NCBI GenBank assembly: GCA_014360905.1
Contig: JACIWW010000010.1
Span: 1-64,000 of the forward strand
Length of the DNA stretch: 64,000 nucleotides
DNA from: Chloroflexota bacterium
Lineage (GTDB): Bacteria; Chloroflexota; Anaerolineae; UBA2200
Direction: 5' to 3'
Part shown: one piece after another, positions 52,037 to 60,495 of the stretch
How positions within the stretch are numbered: the stretch's first letter is position 1
Layout of the letters: each line of letters opens with the position of its first letter
Position numbers and translations under genes: made by a program
Notes under the pieces: generated by a model
Databases searched by the model: none
What the model was told of the DNA's origin: nothing
Seen by the model: the letters and a program-made list of their open reading frames with translations, nothing else

Positions 52037-54705
52037 CTGCTGCGCTCCTTGTCCGGTATTATACTCTGGTGTGAGGTGATTGGGAAGTGAGTCCGATCGG
52101 CTTCCTTGGTCACAGTCCCGTTCAGGCCATCCACAACCACGATGTCGCCATCCTGCAGCAATTTTGTGATGCCTGGAATGCCGGCCACAGCAGGCAAGCC
52201 ATATTCTCTGGCGACCACTGACGCATGGGAAAGTTGCCCACCATATTCGATTACCAGGGCATTTAATAAACTGAAAATGGGCGTCCAGCCTGGATCTACC
52301 CCACGGGCCACCAAGATGTCACCAGGTTTTACTTTGTTGAACTCGGTGGGAGATAACAACACAACGACAGGACCCTTTGCCAGGCCCGGGCTCACCGCTT
52401 GTCCGCGAAATTGTACGCCACATGTCGCGGTTTCAGTTGCCAGCGGTTGATTGCCGTGCAGAAAGGGTGGATAAGCCTGTTCAGCGGCCACTTCAAACTC
52501 TTTGCACAAACGGGCAAATTGCTGTTGCCTAGTGGCGGCCAATGCGGCATAGGCACACTTTGTGGGATTCCGTACATACGCCTCAACTTCTGCTTTGGTC
52601 AGAAAGAAAATGTGGGTATCCTGATAAAGAAAGCCAATCTCTGCCATGCGCTTGCCAAGCAGCAGAAAAAGCTTACGCATGAGAGCCAATGTCCTTTGCC
52701 AGTAGAAGCGCTGGTCTTCGCGCAACGGCAAGTAGCGGCGTGACAGGAAGAGGACGTGCGCAAAGATTCCCCGTTTTAACCACGCTAGGGGGCCATTGCC
52801 CAAAAGTGGGAACACGATATTCCACGCTTGCTCAGGGCTAACGGGTTGCTTCTCGTTCCGAGCGCTCGCCTCGTGCTTGAGACGTTGCACTAGCTCAATA
52901 ACTTGAGTTGGTTGGGCTGCAAAAGATGGGTGGTAGATGTCCAGGTAGAAAGAACGATGTCCGTAGCGTCTCAAGAAGTCATCAAGTGCGCAACGGAACG
53001 CGGTTGTATCCTCGATCTGGGCCAAGTCCCGAAGAGCATGATCAATCTCCAAAGTCTTGTTCGGCAAGCCGGTTACCAGGACGCGGCATAGTTCGTGCGC
53101 ATCTTCTCGCTTGATCCATGCTCTAGCCAGGCGACGCAACAGCGTATAGGCCAGGTCTGCACAAGTCAAGCTCCAGCGGTGCAGGGACAGCAATTGGGCA
53201 TTGAGCTGCTGAGCTTGGTCAATGATCCCCCAGATAGATTCGAATGTTGCTGGAGCATTGCACAGAGCTCTGTATTGCTCTTCGAGCTGCTGGCTGCATT
53301 TCTCGTGCTGGGCAGCAAAGGCTGCCCAGGTGCGGTAATGATGCCAGGGCGACCAAACGGTAGGCTGGTGCAGAAAGTGCCAAAGCATGGAAAGCAAAAA
53401 GCGCGGGTCAAACAGCGAACGAGGGTATTTCACCAGGCGACGAAGTTCCGTTTTGCCCCATGGAAAATAACGATAGGCATCCTCGGGCAGCAGAAAGTCT
53501 GGAAAAACCTTGTAGATGGTCTGAAAAACAAAGAGGTTTACGTATGGATGGCCGCGATATAGTTTGGTCAGACGCAGTTGTTCCACGCCCTTCAGACCCA
53601 AGTACCGCAGCGGATCGCGGAAAGCCAATTTCTCCAATAACTCATTGATGATGGACCAACCAAGGGGTGAAACAGGCAGCGGGAAGCGTTCGTTGAGGAA
53701 ACCCGATGTCCAGAAGTGGTCATCCCCAGGGATGACATCGGTGAAGAAAGAACGAGGGCTGGTAGTAATGGGACGGGACTGTAGGATATAGAGTTGTCCC
53801 TGCGCAAAGGCCCACTCTATGTCTTGGGGAGAGCCAAAGTACTGCTCCAAAGCGAGCACAGCCTCCGCTACCTGTCTGACCTGTTCTAGCGTCAGAACAC
53901 GGATGTTGCGCTTCTGCACAGGCACTTCTACGCGCTGCAATCCGCCCTGGGATGTCATAACTTGCTTGTGCAATTTCTGTGCGATAACAGGCGGCTCAAC
54001 CTCTGCCAGTGAATCGCGGTCCACAACATAGCGGTCAGCATCACCTTCTCCATTGACTACGGTCACCCCCAGGCCAAAGGCTGCTTCTATGAGCACTTGC
54101 TCCTCGCCTGTGACTGGATGCAGTGAGAAAGCCACACCAGCCGAGTCAGCCTCCACCATTTGTTGCACCAGCACTGCCATTGTAGGAGCGTCTTCCGCTG
54201 ACCCGTGCTTTGCACGATAGAGGACTACTTGTGGTGACCAGAGTGAAGCCCAGCATTCCACAATGGCTGACAGCAACTGTGCTTCGTCGCGTACATTCAG
54301 AAAGGTCGCTTGTTGCCCAGCAAAGGAGGTGCTTGGCAAATCTTCCGTGCTGGCTGAGGAACGAACGGCTACCGGCAGATCCATTCGCCCTGCCCTGACT
54401 GCCAGTCCGCGGTAGGCATTCACGATAGCCTCGCGCATTGGAGCACTCAGATGCACTGCACGGATTCTTTGCTGTAGTTCCCGAGCTGCCGTCTCCACCT
54501 GGTTGGGTGGCAGTGCCGACAGAGCCTGTAGGGCTGGTTGCAGTGCGTTTTCTGCGATCATGTCCTGGTAGGCGATAGTTGTGACACAGAAAGCGGCTGG
54601 CACAGGGAAACCTGCCTGTGCCATGCGGGCTAGGTTGAACGCTTTGCTGCCAACCAGAGATCTGTCTTCTGAGGTGATTTCCTCAAGCCAGCGTATTGGA
54701 TACAT
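52033..54705 (-). CDS. PEP synthase-family enzyme resembling rifampin phosphotransferase
   Basis: 890 residues. The N-terminal ATP-grasp domain starts VGSKAFNLARMAQAGFPVP, with VAVRSSASTEDLPSTSFAGQ and EWAFAQGQLYILQSRPI. A ~450-residue helical middle follows, then a C-terminal swivelling phosphohistidine domain with GGQLSHASVVAREYGLPAV (His827). The PEP/pyruvate TIM barrel of true PEP synthase is absent. This order, length and His position match rifampin phosphotransferases, which use ATP to inactivate rifamycins; other phosphotransfer substrates are possible. It is first in an operon with tsaE, tsaB and rimI. Confidence 0.82.
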   Translation of the reverse strand: MYPIRWLEEITSEDRSLVGSKAFNLARMAQAGFPVPAAFCVTTIAYQDMIAENALQPALQALSALPPNQVETAARELQQRIRAVHLSAPMREAIVNAYRGLAVRAGRMDLPVAVRSSASTEDLPSTSFAGQQATFLNVRDEAQLLSAIVECWASLWSPQVVLYRAKHGSAEDAPTMAVLVQQMVEADSAGVAFSLHPVTGEEQVLIEAAFGLGVTVVNGEGDADRYVVDRDSLAEVEPPVIAQKLHKQVMTSQGGLQRVEVPVQKRNIRVLTLEQVRQVAEAVLALEQYFGSPQDIEWAFAQGQLYILQSRPITTSPRSFFTDVIPGDDHFWTSGFLNERFPLPVSPLGWSIINELLEKLAFRDPLRYLGLKGVEQLRLTKLYRGHPYVNLFVFQTIYKVFPDFLLPEDAYRYFPWGKTELRRLVKYPRSLFDPRFLLSMLWHFLHQPTVWSPWHHYRTWAAFAAQHEKCSQQLEEQYRALCNAPATFESIWGIIDQAQQLNAQLLSLHRWSLTCADLAYTLLRRLARAWIKREDAHELCRVLVTGLPNKTLEIDHALRDLAQIEDTTAFRCALDDFLRRYGHRSFYLDIYHPSFAAQPTQVIELVQRLKHEASARNEKQPVSPEQAWNIVFPLLGNGPLAWLKRGIFAHVLFLSRRYLPLREDQRFYWQRTLALMRKLFLLLGKRMAEIGFLYQDTHIFFLTKAEVEAYVRNPTKCAYAALAATRQQQFARLCKEFEVAAEQAYPPFLHGNQPLATETATCGVQFRGQAVSPGLAKGPVVVLLSPTEFNKVKPGDILVARGVDPGWTPIFSLLNALVIEYGGQLSHASVVAREYGLPAVAGIPGITKLLQDGDIVVVDGLNGTVTKEADRTHFPITSHQSIIPDKERSR

Positions 54706-54726
54706 GACTACCCATGTTAGATGATA

Positions 54727-54735
54727 TGGTAGAAT
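54727..54735 (+). promoter_or_regulatory. Extended -10 of the 54747 gene, leaderless type
   Basis: TGG-TAGAAT is a TGn-extended -10 ending 11 nt before the ATG at 54747. The earlier ATG at 54714 is only 8 bp from the divergent start codon at 54705 and leaves no room for a promoter. Confidence 0.4.
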
Positions 54736-54746
54736 ATGAACTGCCT

Positions 54747-55586
54747 ATGTTCCAAGTAAGCGATCCCAAAGTGAACAGCACGTTGCGCCTGCTCGACTTT
54801 TCACTTCACAGTATCTTGCAGGCTTATGGCCGTGCATTCCTATTCCATGCTGTCCTGCGACACCCGCTGCGCACGCTGCGTGGACTATGGACTTATCGCC
54901 AGGTTTTTGAAACGGATCAGCCAGAGACGCGGCCGCTCTTCCGTGGCACGGAAGATGCATTTGTACGCCGTGCTGCGCTTGCCGGAGAGCGGCTGCTGGT
55001 GGGCACAGGGTTTTGTCAGAAGCCCCTCCGCGTCACCCAATCCGATGAACGGCAAGGCATCAAGGTAAGCGCACAGGAATGTCCCGCAGGGCGCTTTAAC
55101 CACGACTGCCTGTACCTTTTGCAGTTGAACTTGAACTTGCCCAGTGACGCACCGTTTCATCCCACCTGTACGGATTGCTCGGTGCGCATTCTTGGTCATG
55201 CAGCGCTGCAAGCGGGGGCTAGTTTTGCTGTGCTGACCTCAGCGATGGACATCGCGCATGACATCCTGTTCCCAGCGTTGGAAAAGCAACGCTTCACTTG
55301 CATCCTCTTCGCCATCTGCCCCTATTCGGTGGAGCCGATGAGCCTCGCACTGCTCATCTCTGGCTTGGAAGGTTACCTTTTTCGCTATCACAGCGGTTCC
55401 TGTGTCAGCTATCAGCAGTGGCTCCGCGCGGATAGAGGAGATAAACCTGAGCGTACCGTGCTATCCCAGCCGAGCATGGTCCACTTGCTCCATTTGCTGA
55501 AGTCTATCGCGGCTTTTCGTGCATCATCCTTCAGTGTGAATCCTACTCATTACAAGCAAGTAGGGCATATCTTTTGCCCCTGTTGA
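54747..55586 (+). CDS. Unknown cysteine-containing protein
   Basis: 279 residues from the proposed start; family not recognised. Features are Cys pairs scattered along the protein: GFCQKPL, QECPAGRFNHDC, PTCTDCSV, AICPYS, GSCVS and a terminal FCPC. They hint at metal or Fe-S binding. A central AVLTSAMDIAHDILFPAL segment is helical. The ATG at 54714 would add 11 residues. It is divergent from the rifampin-phosphotransferase-like gene and stands alone. No function is proposed. Confidence 0.7.
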   Translation: MFQVSDPKVNSTLRLLDFSLHSILQAYGRAFLFHAVLRHPLRTLRGLWTYRQVFETDQPETRPLFRGTEDAFVRRAALAGERLLVGTGFCQKPLRVTQSDERQGIKVSAQECPAGRFNHDCLYLLQLNLNLPSDAPFHPTCTDCSVRILGHAALQAGASFAVLTSAMDIAHDILFPALEKQRFTCILFAICPYSVEPMSLALLISGLEGYLFRYHSGSCVSYQQWLRADRGDKPERTVLSQPSMVHLLHLLKSIAAFRASSFSVNPTHYKQVGHIFCPC

Positions 55587-55690
55587 GCATTGCGTCTACA
55601 TTGTAACGCGGAATTCAAGGCAGGGCAATCCAGGGCATCCTTAACTTTGCAAACGAGTTGGGACAACCTTGCTCGTCCTTTGTTCTTTGG

Positions 55691-55750
55691 TCATTCTAAG
55701 CGGAAGTCTACAGGAAATGGGATTCCTCGCTGCTTTGCCGCTCGGAATGA
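55691..55750. repeat. Imperfect palindromic element in the 55587-55923 gap
   Basis: TCATTCTAAGCGG (55691-55703) and CCGCTCGGAATGA (55738-55750) are inverted with 2 mismatches in 13. Between them AGGAA and TTCCT form a second small stem. The TCATTC(T/C)(G/A)AGCG arm resembles widespread REP-like palindromes of environmental genomes. The rest of this 337-bp gap holds only the promoter at 55847. Confidence 0.55.
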
Positions 55751-55846
55751 ATTTGGGTTAGCATAGAAATTTAGGCGGAGGAACAAAGTTACTCGGATTG
55801 ACTCAGGCTGGACCATGAGCCACGTGGAGCAGAAATGCCGGCCTGT

Positions 55847-55875
55847 TTGACGAAAACTACAAGATAGGATATAAT
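55847..55875 (+). promoter_or_regulatory. Promoter of the nitrilase-fold gene
   Basis: TTGACG (55847-55852), 17 bp, TATAAT (55870-55875), about 48 bp before the ATG, which has an AGGAGGAG SD. Confidence 0.85.
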
Positions 55876-55923
55876 GAAGGCTGATTAGCACAATTGTTCT
55901 ATTACCACGACATAGGAGGAGCA

Positions 55924-56736
55924 ATGAGACAAATTACCGTGGCAACCGTTCAAATGGCCCCTCGGTTGGCTGACGTTGAAGCCAATCTCGAGCGCATGGG
56001 TAAGTGGGTGGAAAACATCTGCCATGATCAAAAAGTGGATTTGATTGTCTTTCCCGAACTGGTCACCACTGGTTATGAATGTGGTGTGCGCTTTGCCGAC
56101 CTGGCTGAACCAGTTCCAGGCCACGTTGTGAATTATATGGCGGAACGGGCTGCTGATTTCAGGGTGCATTTGGCTTTTGGCTTGGTAGAGAAGCAGAAGA
56201 TAGAGAGCGTTATTTACGATGCCGCAGTGCTCATTGACCAAGATGGCGAGGTAAGCACCACTTATCGCAAAGTCCACCTGCGCGGCGAAGAACGACTCGC
56301 TTTCCGACCCGGGTATCGTTTCCCCGTTGCGGAAACGTCATTCGGCATGGTAGGCCTGCTGCTTGGCTGGGATCTGGCTTTCCCAGAGGCGGCACGTTGC
56401 TTAACCTTGCAAGGCGCCGAGCTGTTATGCGTCTGTGCAAACTGGGAACGACCCAACTCAAGTGCCTGGCGTAACTATATTCTCACGCGGGCATTGGAGA
56501 ATTCGCTTTTCGTCATCGCAGCAAACCGCATCGGTGAGGAATACACTTACAACTTCTTCGGCAACAGTTTGACTGTCGGCCCTCGAGGCGAGGTATACAA
56601 TACGCTGGATGAAGATATAGAGGGTTACGGTTTGGCTACAATTGACTTGGATGAAGTGCGGAAAAACCGTGAGGACTCGCAGTTATTTCAGGTACGCCAG
56701 CCACGTAGCTATCGCGAAATTGTGCGCATGTACTAA
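55924..56736 (+). CDS. Nitrilase-superfamily protein lacking the catalytic cysteine
   Basis: 270 residues of the carbon-nitrogen hydrolase fold. Glu45 (FPELVTTGY) and Lys116 (TTYRKVHL) of the triad are present. The nucleophile position is Gly148 in VGLLLGWDLAFPE, where active members have Cys (ICYD motif); the codon is GGC at 56365. Cys160 nearby in AARCLTLQGAE does not align with it. It is either a pseudoenzyme or a divergent enzyme. The ATG at 55924 follows AGGAGGAG; the gene has a strong promoter of its own. Confidence 0.9.
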   Translation: MRQITVATVQMAPRLADVEANLERMGKWVENICHDQKVDLIVFPELVTTGYECGVRFADLAEPVPGHVVNYMAERAADFRVHLAFGLVEKQKIESVIYDAAVLIDQDGEVSTTYRKVHLRGEERLAFRPGYRFPVAETSFGMVGLLLGWDLAFPEAARCLTLQGAELLCVCANWERPNSSAWRNYILTRALENSLFVIAANRIGEEYTYNFFGNSLTVGPRGEVYNTLDEDIEGYGLATIDLDEVRKNREDSQLFQVRQPRSYREIVRMY

Positions 56737-56761
56737 GCTCTCACTTATCACTCATCACTCG

Positions 56762-57610
56762 TCAGAAATGATACATCTCAATCAGCTTTTTCTCCGCACC
56801 CTCGATGCGTGCCTCGACTTCGATGTATGGCTCCAATCCTGAACCTTGCAACTTTTCTTTCAGCAACTCATCGAGCTGAAATATGCCCGCTGAATTGCTC
56901 ATTAGCACACGCAGTCGCACCGGCTTTTGTTCCCCATGTTCGATCTCCAAGCTCTCGATGGCCGCAGCGGAGACTGAATGGATATTGATTACACCGGCTT
57001 CAAAGGGTATGCGCGAACGTCCCTTGGCCATATCCAAGGCATCGGCTACCCGTACAATCCCTGCCTCAAGGGTCAAAGGACGTCCTCCAGCGCGATGGGC
57101 AATAATGGCATGCAGCGTTTCGGACAGCAACACTGTCCGCACAGGAACTTCGTATAGCCCATTGAGCAGTTCTTTTATTAGAGGTGCGGCGATGAATAGA
57201 CTATAGCGTTCGTGATCGTCACGGTGAATGGACATCCCCACATCGTGCAACAGCGCTGCTAATACGACAATGATTTCCGCGTCCTCGTTCTGCAGTCCAT
57301 AATCACGCACGACGCTGGGTTGTACCCCACTTTCTACAAGCAACCTCAGCAGTTTGAGTGCAATGTTGGTGATGATCTGCACGTGCACAGGACCATGGTC
57401 AGTCATGCGCAAGCGATCCACTGCAGTAACATTGCATGCTCGCCATAACGTATGCAGTTCGCTGTGCGCGTTAATCCGGGCCACTAGTTCCTGCAATTTG
57501 AGGTTATGCTTTGTTGGTAAGTGCAACTCCACCGGTTTCTGCAAAAGCGCTTTTGCCGTAAGAGGTGCTTCTGCCTGTGTCTGTGAAACCTGGTCATTTT
57601 CCTTCAACAT
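56762..57610 (-). CDS. HD-domain phosphohydrolase
   Basis: 282 residues. HD-type metal site: H in DHGPVHVQIITNIAL, HD in LAALLHDVGMSIHRDDHERYS, and D in VRVADALDMAKGRSR. A small C-terminal domain (VEARIEGAEKKLIEMYHF) follows. It probably cleaves a phosphoester of a nucleotide. ATG 57610 has AGGAG 7 nt upstream; ATG 57616 is too close to it. It is last in a four-gene operon. Confidence 0.87.
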   Translation of the reverse strand: MLKENDQVSQTQAEAPLTAKALLQKPVELHLPTKHNLKLQELVARINAHSELHTLWRACNVTAVDRLRMTDHGPVHVQIITNIALKLLRLLVESGVQPSVVRDYGLQNEDAEIIVVLAALLHDVGMSIHRDDHERYSLFIAAPLIKELLNGLYEVPVRTVLLSETLHAIIAHRAGGRPLTLEAGIVRVADALDMAKGRSRIPFEAGVINIHSVSAAAIESLEIEHGEQKPVRLRVLMSNSAGIFQLDELLKEKLQGSGLEPYIEVEARIEGAEKKLIEMYHF

Positions 57611-57665
57611 GTGCATGCTCCTGATCTCTTCGCGATGGTGCGCTCTCACATCTTTGTCCAGAGGA

Positions 57666-58112
57666 TCAAGTATGGCTATCACGGGGGATTGCCCGATAAG
57701 CCAGGCGATTTACTCGCTCATTCTGTGGATCATTGCAGTGACCACGGACCCAGTGCCAGTGTATCTCATGTTGCAAGGTCAAGGCATGGAGTTTCTGCCA
57801 CAGATCAGCGTTCAAAACGGGCTTGCGGTCGCTCTTGCGCCATCCACGCTCAATCCAACGAGGCAGCCATACAGTGATGCCTTGCTGTAGGTACTGGGAA
57901 TCCGTGTAGAATTCAACCTGGCAGGGCTGCTTTAGTGCTTCCAGTGCAGCAATCGCTGCCTGAAGTTCCATGCGGTTATTTGTAGTTTGTGGTTCACCGC
58001 CGCTAAGTATCTTTTCGTGGTTGCCGCAATGCAAAATCGCTGCCCAGCCTCCTGGGCCAGGATTTGGCTCACAAGCCCCATCCGTATAGATGATCACTTC
58101 TGGGCGAGTCAT
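57666..58112 (-). CDS. rnhA: Ribonuclease HI with Asn at the fourth carboxylate
   Basis: 148 residues. Asp11 ([15 protein letters not shown]), Glu49 ([10 protein letters not shown]) and Asp71 (YTDSQYL) are conserved. The fourth acidic residue (NERxDELA in E. coli) is Asn135 in [11 protein letters not shown]. In E. coli the equivalent change reduces but does not abolish activity. His125 of the GHxxxPxN loop is present. It degrades RNA in RNA-DNA hybrids. Three bp after the HAD gene in the same operon. Confidence 0.93.
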   Translation of the reverse strand: MTRPEVIIYTDGACEPNPGPGGWAAILHCGNHEKILSGGEPQTTNNRMELQAAIAALEALKQPCQVEFYTDSQYLQQGITVWLPRWIERGWRKSDRKPVLNADLWQKLHALTLQHEIHWHWVRGHCNDPQNERVNRLAYRAIPRDSHT

Positions 58113-58115
58113 CCT

Positions 58116-58787
58116 TTATGCTCCCATGACAAAAGGGATCACTTCCTGCAATGAGTAAATTTGGGTGAGATGGCGGTAGGCTGCGGGGACATTATCCATG
58201 GGCAGCGGTGTCCGTACAAGCCACAGCCCTTTGAGCCCTACATGCTCGGCGGCCAATACGTTTTTAGGAATGTCGTCTACAAAAATAGCCTGCTCTGCTG
58301 GGATGTGAAATAACCGCAGAGCAAGTTCGTAGATAGCCGGGTTTGGTTTGCTTATGCCAACTTTAGCAGAAATAACCACGCTTTCAAAGTAAGGCCAAAG
58401 GCCGAGAAAATGCAGCAGTGATTCCAAATAGGGCCAAGCATTGGAAATAATTCCCAACTTGCAAGTCTCGCTCAACACCTGCAATGTATACAAAGCATCA
58501 GAATAAACGCGAAACCAACTAAGCACCGCGGTTTCATTCCGCCTAAGCAATGCCAATGGCCCGGTTTTTGCCATGCCTGACCAATCAGCAAAGGCAGCAA
58601 ATATGCGAGCGGGGATACCCGCTTCACCAGTACGAGCGCGGCCATAAGTCGCTTGCAGGCTCGCATCGAGGTTATGTAGAAAATGTTTCACAGTCCGTTG
58701 CAGTGGGAGTCGCTTGGTAGCAGTATCTTTTGCCCAGCGCGTGCCAAAGAGCGTATTAAAAGCATCAAAGAATACAGCTTGGTACAT
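58116..58787 (-). CDS. HAD-family hydrolase
   Basis: 223 residues. Motif I FFDAFNTLFG (nucleophile Asp8; the second Asp is Phe, as in dehalogenase-like members), motif II IISNAWPYL, motif III Lys in GISKPNPAIYELAL, motif IV FVDDIPKNVLAAEHVGL. Subclass with an alpha-helical cap. It could be a phosphatase for a small sugar or nucleotide, or a dehalogenase-like enzyme. 12 bp after the phosphatase gene. Confidence 0.88.
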   Translation of the reverse strand: MYQAVFFDAFNTLFGTRWAKDTATKRLPLQRTVKHFLHNLDASLQATYGRARTGEAGIPARIFAAFADWSGMAKTGPLALLRRNETAVLSWFRVYSDALYTLQVLSETCKLGIISNAWPYLESLLHFLGLWPYFESVVISAKVGISKPNPAIYELALRLFHIPAEQAIFVDDIPKNVLAAEHVGLKGLWLVRTPLPMDNVPAAYRHLTQIYSLQEVIPFVMGA

Positions 58788-58799
58788 GAATGTCTCCTA

Positions 58800-59447
58800 T
58801 TATTTTGGTAATGACTCCGCACAATGAGAAAGCACTTGCTTACGCAGGTGACAGGTGTCATTCAAAGAATGAATAAAGAATTTGCCCTTGCGCCATTCAA
58901 TGACATTGATCGCGCAAGTGTCCTGCCCAATGCGCCAATAATCGGAGTTATCCAGCCCCAATACAGCGCACAACAGGACACGATTTACCACAGTGTGTGC
59001 AACGATGGCGATTACATCGTTTGGGTGACACTCGATGAGCTGGTTGAGCGCGTTCATAGAGCGTTGACGTACCATCGCCAAGTTCTCCCCATCTGGGAAG
59101 GTAACGGTATGGGGTTCTTTCAACCAGGCGCGCGCCAGCTCTGGCCAGCGTTGTTCTACTTCGTCGTAGGGTAGGCCTTGCCATTGTCCAAAATTCATAT
59201 CGTTTATACCGGACACAAGCTGTACATCTAGATTGAATTTCTGGGCAATAGCCTGGGCAGTTTGCACCGCACGTAATAGAGGACTGCTATAAATGGCAAC
59301 AGGCTTCCATTCCTCTGCGATCCGAGCAGCGGTGGCCTCTGCTTGCATCAACCCAACTTCATCCAAGGGTATATCCACTTGGCCCCGGATGCGCTCTTCC
59401 TTATTCCACGCCGTTTGTCCGTGTCGGATGAGAATAATGCGCGTCAT
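58800..59447 (-). CDS. Histidine phosphatase family protein
   Basis: 215 residues. Active-site RHG motif in IILIRHGQTAWNKEERIRGQ, Arg/His downstream in IYSSPLLRAVQTA and IVAHTVVNR. Family members include alpha-ribazole phosphatase CobC and phosphoglycerate mutase-like enzymes; the real substrate is unknown. It is first in the operon and has its own promoter and a GGGGGG SD. Confidence 0.9.
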   Translation of the reverse strand: MTRIILIRHGQTAWNKEERIRGQVDIPLDEVGLMQAEATAARIAEEWKPVAIYSSPLLRAVQTAQAIAQKFNLDVQLVSGINDMNFGQWQGLPYDEVEQRWPELARAWLKEPHTVTFPDGENLAMVRQRSMNALNQLIECHPNDVIAIVAHTVVNRVLLCAVLGLDNSDYWRIGQDTCAINVIEWRKGKFFIHSLNDTCHLRKQVLSHCAESLPK

Positions 59448-59495
59448 TCGCCCCCCATATGGCTATAGGCTTCTTTTTCACATACTAGATGAAAA

Positions 59496-59523
59496 ATTAT
59501 AATTCCGAATGGCAAATTCGCAA
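59496..59523 (-). promoter_or_regulatory. Promoter of the phosphatase operon
   Basis: On the minus strand TTGCGA (59518-59523), 16 bp, TATAAT (59496-59501), about 48 bp before the ATG. Confidence 0.6.
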
Positions 59524-59570
59524 AGTAACCTGCTTGCGCCCATGCAAGGCTGAACAATGGCTGAGGCAAG

Positions 59571-59599
59571 TTGGCAGCAGAATGACAACGATGTATCAT
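59571..59599 (+). promoter_or_regulatory. Promoter of birA
   Basis: TTGGCA (59571-59576), 17 bp, TATCAT (59594-59599), giving a leader of about 20 nt that contains the AAGGAG SD. Confidence 0.6.
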
Positions 59600-59625
59600 A
59601 TCTGAGCAAACAAGGAGAGTATGCA

Positions 59626-60402
59626 GTGGATTATCTATCTGCACATCTTATCCTAGATGGTTTGCGCACCCAATTCATTGGTCGTCAAATCATCTACTAT
59701 CAGATTATTGACTCCACTAATACTGTAGCTAAATCCCTGGCCAATGAAGGCGCGGCAGAAGGGACGATGGTCATCGCGGATGAGCAGTCCATGGGCAGAG
59801 GACGGCTCGGGCGACAATGGCTAGCACCGAGTGGTACCTCTTTGTTATTCTCCCTCATCTTCCGTCCCAATCTCGTGGCTGAGCGGGTGCAAGGTTTGAC
59901 CATGATCTGTGGATTGGGGATCAGACAAGCCATCCGCGAACTCACCTGCCTTCCCGCACAACTGAAGTGGCCCAACGATATCATGGTGCGTGGTCGAAAA
60001 GCAGGGGGCATCTTGACAGAAATGTGCAGTACAGGTCAGCATCTAGACTACGTGGTGGTTGGGATAGGCCTGAACGTGAATCTGAAAGCCGATTTATTGC
60101 CCGCCGAGTTCAATGCCACCAGCCTCAGCCAGGAATGGGGGCGAACCATGTCGCGGGTGAAGTTGCTCCAAGAAGCTCTTTGGCACATTGAAGAGCGCTA
60201 CCTGGCTTTATGCGCTGGCTACTGGCCGGTAACAGAATGGGCAAGTGCTTTGGAGACCCTGGGACAAAGGGTTACGCTGCATACGGCTCATGGTACGTGG
60301 CAGGGGATAGCAGAGGCAGTTGACAACGAGGGTGCTCTGATGTTGCGCTTGGATAATGGCGAGGTCAAAAGGGTGCTGGAAGGGGATGTTGCTCCTCTAT
60401 GA
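59626..60402 (+). CDS. birA: Biotin-[acetyl-CoA carboxylase] ligase
   Basis: 258 residues, catalytic domain without the DNA-binding HTH, so ligase only. The biotin loop is GRGRLGRQWLAPSGTSLLFS, then KWPNDIMVRGRKAGGIL, VVVGIGLNVNL, and a C-terminal SH3-like domain (TLHTAHGTWQGIAEAVDNEG). The GTG at 59626 follows AAGGAG by 8 nt; longer open frame upstream would overlap the promoter. It attaches biotin to BCCP. Confidence 0.93.
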   Translation: MDYLSAHLILDGLRTQFIGRQIIYYQIIDSTNTVAKSLANEGAAEGTMVIADEQSMGRGRLGRQWLAPSGTSLLFSLIFRPNLVAERVQGLTMICGLGIRQAIRELTCLPAQLKWPNDIMVRGRKAGGILTEMCSTGQHLDYVVVGIGLNVNLKADLLPAEFNATSLSQEWGRTMSRVKLLQEALWHIEERYLALCAGYWPVTEWASALETLGQRVTLHTAHGTWQGIAEAVDNEGALMLRLDNGEVKRVLEGDVAPL

Positions 60403-60471
60403 AGCCCTGTCAGGGAGCTGTGATCTGCTGGTTTCTCATGCGGGCTTAGGTGATAGCTACTTAGTCACAGA

Positions 60472-60495
60472 CGGGCTAAAATGCCCGCCTTTATT
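60472..60495. terminator. Terminator after birA
   Basis: CGGGC-TAAAAT-GCCCG followed by CCTTTATTT, where birA converges with the 60491 gene. A GCGGGC further upstream could lengthen the hairpin. Confidence 0.5.
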
